7,668 bases of DNA from Haloarculaceae archaeon (lineage in GTDB: Archaea; Halobacteriota; Halobacteria; Halobacteriales; Haloarculaceae), in assembly GCA_028274885.1 (NCBI GenBank), contig JAQCMX010000054.1, positions 1-7,668 on the forward strand. The letters run 5' to 3'. Positions 5,713 to 7,668 of the stretch are shown here, one piece after another. The number at the start of each line of letters is the position of its first letter. The first letter of the stretch is position 1. Below the pieces are notes generated by a model. The model was not told where the DNA came from, did not search any database, and saw only the letters and a program-made list of their open reading frames with translations. The position numbers and the translations under genes were made by a program.

Positions 5713-5853
5713 CCAACCGATCCGATGAGGGTCTTTTGATACTGTTGGCCGTAACTGATCCACGATATTCGCCATCACGTGGTGGCGAAATCTTTGAAAG
5801 AGTTACAGCCAACAGTATGAGCTCACTGTCGGACCCTCCTCGTTCGGTAGTGG
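5713..5853. repeat. Nested concentric palindrome, possible MITE or long RNA hairpin
   Basis: An 18-bp arm (5739-5756, starting ATACTGTTGG) pairs with 5801-5818 with one mismatch. Inside it, TTCGCCATCAC (5768-5778) pairs with GTGGTGGCGAA (5779-5789) with one G-T wobble. Both stems share the same centre, 5778.5, with 11 unpaired bases on each side between them. Farther out, imperfect arms at 5713-5733 and 5832-5853 extend the symmetry (ACCGA and GAGGGTC blocks conserved). The core ends TGATACTG (5737) and CAGTATGA (5820) match the ends of the element at 2490-2604. No target-site duplication is obvious. Confidence 0.7.
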
Positions 5854-6039
5854 GCCAACGCGGAAAGGGGTCAGACACCGAATGCTACCGACGACGCCGT
5901 CTACTACTAGACAGCCGACACACCGGACCAACCCGGACGGTTCGTCGATATCGCCACCGATCTATCCACTGCGTAACGTTCGCCGCGGCTGGGCGGAACC
6001 CTTCGAAGCACTGGTCGATTGCGGCTGTACAGCACTCAC

Positions 6040-6061
6040 CAGTCCGTGTAGACTGTTTTTT
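6040..6061 (+). terminator. Hairpin plus T6 terminator-like signal
   Basis: CAGTC (6040-6044) pairs with GACTG (6051-6055) around a six-base loop and is followed at once by TTTTTT (6056-6061). This is the form of an intrinsic terminator reading rightward, and U-rich tracts terminate archaeal polymerase. The nearest plus-strand gene ends more than 500 bases upstream, so it may end a long 3' untranslated region or a separate non-coding transcript. Confidence 0.45.
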
Positions 6062-6242
6062 GTAACTGGGTGCTGTCGACGGTCCGTCTCCCGGATAGCC
6101 GATCCCCTGTGTTTTTATCTGTTATTCAGCTCTGAGTTAAGCAGATAAGCCAAACTGTGGTCAAGCCGAATCTGGTGTGGTCTCTGTGAGCTTTCCCCGC
6201 ACCTGGAGTCATCAATTTGCTCGTACCGGACAGGGGTTATTG

Positions 6243-6533
6243 TCAACACCGGGCGTCGTCCACTGCGCGGATCACCCAGTGTGAGTCGGGTTGGTCCTCT
6301 AAGATGGACTGCTGGCGCAGCTTGACAATGTAGCCGCTGGGCTGTTCAACGAGTTCGTGCTCGGCGTCGACCCGAACAAGATGGCCGATCAGCTGTGCAG
6401 AGGGCGGTTTCTGTGCCGCACCACAGTCATAGATCGTGAGCAGCTGCTCCCCTGCCGAGCGCTCGTAGACGACGATGTGTGCGTGTCTTGGGAGCCGGTA
6501 ATTGCCATTGTCGGTGACGGCGAGTTTGTTCAT
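6243..6533 (-). CDS. Conserved-looking small haloarchaeal protein, unknown function
   Basis: This 96-residue protein was not assigned to a named family. It has no signal peptide or membrane helix. The composition alternates beta-like stretches (HIVVYERS 19-26, QLLTIYDC 30-37, SGYIVKLR 66-73, SHWVIRAV 83-90), suggesting a small beta-rich cytoplasmic domain. Two cysteines (Cys37 and the terminal Cys96) are present. The middle contains AQLIGHLVRVDAEHELVEQP (46-65), followed by SGYIV. It lies 152 bases downstream of the substrate-binding protein gene on the same strand, with its own TATA-like box (CTTTACT) at 22-28 bases, so it need not be co-transcribed. A CGTCGA/TCGACG repeat (6574-6579 and 6585-6590) lies just upstream of that box and could be an operator. 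A link to transport is not supported by the sequence itself. Confidence 0.65.
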   Translation of the reverse strand: MNKLAVTDNGNYRLPRHAHIVVYERSAGEQLLTIYDCGAAQKPPSAQLIGHLVRVDAEHELVEQPSGYIVKLRQQSILEDQPDSHWVIRAVDDARC

Positions 6534-6554
6534 ACCCGTCTTTATCTTGTAAAC

Positions 6555-6561
6555 GAGTAAA
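6555..6561 (-). promoter_or_regulatory. TATA-like box of the 96-residue protein gene
   Basis: Read on the minus strand, CTTTACT lies 22-28 bases before the ATG at 6533, the spacing for a leaderless archaeal transcript. The alternative TTTACA word just downstream is slightly too close. No Shine-Dalgarno is visible. Confidence 0.4.
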
Positions 6562-6685
6562 GCTGGTGCCGCGCGTCGAGGATGTCGACGAGTCAGTCAG
6601 ATGGCCACCGGTGTGTCGGCGGCAGGGGGTGTCCGAACGGTCCTTCCAGATCCATATCTCTCGGTGGGGTTGCAACTACGCCTGT

Positions 6686-7668
6686 TCAGTTGTTTTCTTG
6701 GACACAGGCGATCTCCTCACACGGGTACATCGTCAGATCGATATCGTCGACGATCGCCTCGACGTTGAAAAACTCACCGTCCGTGACCTCGCTTTTCGTT
6801 TTCCCGCCGCGCATCACGACCGGTGGCACGGTCGAGCGCTTGTCACAGCTTCTGAAGTAACTATCGACACCGTACAGTTGTGGAACCATATCGTGGCCTC
6901 TCACCTGCTCTTTGACCTCCGCTGTATCGACCGTCCCGACCTCGCTTGCCGCCCGCAACAGCGTCCGACAGCCGTTGTAGAAATCGCCTGCTGCGGCGGG
7001 ATAGCGGTCGTACTGCTCGAAGAATTTGCTGTTGAACTCGTTGTTTGCCTCCGTATCGATGCCGGTGTAATTGCCGGTGAGCCCGAAGTACGCCTCCTCG
7101 TACTCGATGAGGTCAGGGGGCAGATTCGGTGCAAGCGACGGATCGAGCGTCGGGACACAGATCTTGTAGTCCTCCTCGAGAAGACCGAATTCGACCGCCT
7201 GCGACATCATCGCGAAGATGTCGCTTCCGAACGAGGAGAGGGCGATAACGTCAGCACCCGAGTTTTTTGCCTCGGTCATCGCCGAGGAAAAGTCAGATGT
7301 TCCGAGCGAAAAGCCCTTGTTGCCGACGAATTCGATGTCGTAGCTGTCCGTTAGCGGGCCAGTTACGTAGTCCTCGTACTCCGCAAAGAACGACTGGTCG
7401 CTAAAGAGCTGAAACACTGTGCTGACGTTTTCTTCGCGTGTGAGATAGCCGAGACTACCTTCGGCCCAGCCTGGCATCGCCCGGGTGTGTTGGAACATGT
7501 TCTCGAGACACTGTTCGATGTCGACGATCGGCGATGCAAACGTCGAAAACTGGAGGATATCGTTTTGCGAGGCAAGCTGACCAACCGCGAACGCACTGGC
7601 TCCAAGCAGCCCACAGTAGAGGAAATCGACCCCCTGGTCGATGAAGTTCTGTGCCTCCTGACGGGCGA
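6686..7668 (-). CDS. ABC transporter substrate-binding protein, type I periplasmic-binding fold (LivK/UrtA-like), 5' truncated
   Basis: The frame is open from the stop at 6686-6688 to the window edge, giving 326 visible residues; the N-terminus with any signal peptide or lipobox lies outside. The pattern fits the branched-chain amino acid/amide-binding family (Peripla_BP_6). It has the IDQGVDFLYCGLLGASAFAV segment (9-28), where the family has a beta strand and ligand-contacting loop, then GYLTREENVSTVF (73-85), GADVIALSS (137-145), AAAGDFYNGCRTLLRAA (224-240) and a C-terminal strand pair around SYFRSCDKR (269-277). Such proteins sit outside the cell, usually lipid-anchored in haloarchaea, and deliver amino acids, urea or amides to an ABC permease. 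The permease and ATPase genes are not in the window. Seven cysteines are visible, including CEEIAC at 316-321. The ligand cannot be predicted. The internal ATG at 7498 is not the start. Confidence 0.85.
   Translation of the reverse strand, partial: ARQEAQNFIDQGVDFLYCGLLGASAFAVGQLASQNDILQFSTFASPIVDIEQCLENMFQHTRAMPGWAEGSLGYLTREENVSTVFQLFSDQSFFAEYEDYVTGPLTDSYDIEFVGNKGFSLGTSDFSSAMTEAKNSGADVIALSSFGSDIFAMMSQAVEFGLLEEDYKICVPTLDPSLAPNLPPDLIEYEEAYFGLTGNYTGIDTEANNEFNSKFFEQYDRYPAAAGDFYNGCRTLLRAASEVGTVDTAEVKEQVRGHDMVPQLYGVDSYFRSCDKRSTVPPVVMRGGKTKSEVTDGEFFNVEAIVDDIDLTMYPCEEIACVQENN

Larger units (their letters stand above)
5544..6242. other. Gene-poor intergenic region rich in palindromes
   Basis: No convincing gene was found on either strand over about 700 bases. 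A GTG-started plus-strand frame runs to 6065, but its product is basic and Arg/Ser-rich, unlike haloarchaeal proteins, and it crosses the large palindrome. What the region does hold is the concentric palindrome at 5713-5853, the perfect palindrome GCTGTACAGC at 6024-6033, the terminator-like hairpin at 6040-6061 and a T5 tract at 6112-6116. It may be decayed mobile DNA or the site of a non-coding transcript. Confidence 0.6.

Noticed and set aside
5544..6065. A 173-codon plus-strand frame starting with GTG right after the membrane protein stop
   Set aside because: The product is Arg/Ser-rich and basic, unlike haloarchaeal proteins. It runs through the concentric palindrome and ends in the terminator-like T tract, and no domain is recognisable.
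1..7668. Search for CRISPR arrays, toxin-antitoxin pairs, defence islands or a novel multi-gene system
   Set aside because: No regularly spaced repeats and no effector or nuclease clusters were seen. Apart from the insertion-sequence end and the two palindromic elements, the window reads as ordinary haloarchaeal chromosome.

Overview
The window looks like chromosomal DNA from a halophilic archaeon (class Halobacteria). It is GC-rich, its proteins are strongly acidic (S19e, the isocitrate lyase and the MBL hydrolase are full of Asp/Glu), and several genes have a TATA-like box about 24-30 bases before the start codon with no Shine-Dalgarno sequence, which is the usual layout of haloarchaeal leaderless transcripts. 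The genus cannot be told from the sequence alone.

Layout. Positions 1-149 look like the right-hand end of an IS200/IS605 (TnpB-type) element, with a strong terminal hairpin and possibly the 3' part of its guide RNA. A compact rhomboid intramembrane protease (296-898, minus) is divergent from ribosomal protein S19e (1071-1532, plus). S19e is followed by a DEDDy-type RNase H-fold exonuclease with an N-terminal helix-hairpin-helix region (1612-2370, plus). A convergent MBL-fold hydrolase with a C-terminal winged helix (2610-3602, minus) comes next. Between these convergent genes lies an element of about 120 bp bounded by a perfect 16-bp inverted repeat. The hydrolase is divergent from an isocitrate lyase of the glyoxylate bypass (aceA, 3888-4958, plus), whose AT-rich promoter region carries two small inverted repeats. 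A short three-helix membrane protein of unknown role (5127-5543, plus) follows with its own promoter.

Positions 5544-6242 hold no convincing gene. They contain a two-tier, exactly concentric palindrome (core 5737-5820, outer arms 5713-5853) and a hairpin plus T6 terminator-like signal at 6040-6061. Next on the minus strand is an unrecognised 96-residue protein (6243-6533). The window ends inside a type I periplasmic-binding-fold ABC transporter substrate-binding protein (6686 to the edge, minus; N-terminus outside the window).

The genes are mostly single transcription units rather than one pathway. S19e serves translation, aceA serves carbon assimilation from acetate or fatty acids, and the binding protein serves uptake. 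No defence system, CRISPR array, tRNA or rRNA was seen. The least explained signals are the two inverted-repeat elements. They lie about 3.2 kb apart in intergenic DNA and share the same terminal octamers (TCATACTG at one end, TGATACTG at the other) in opposite orientation, which suggests a small family of non-autonomous mobile elements or structured RNA elements.
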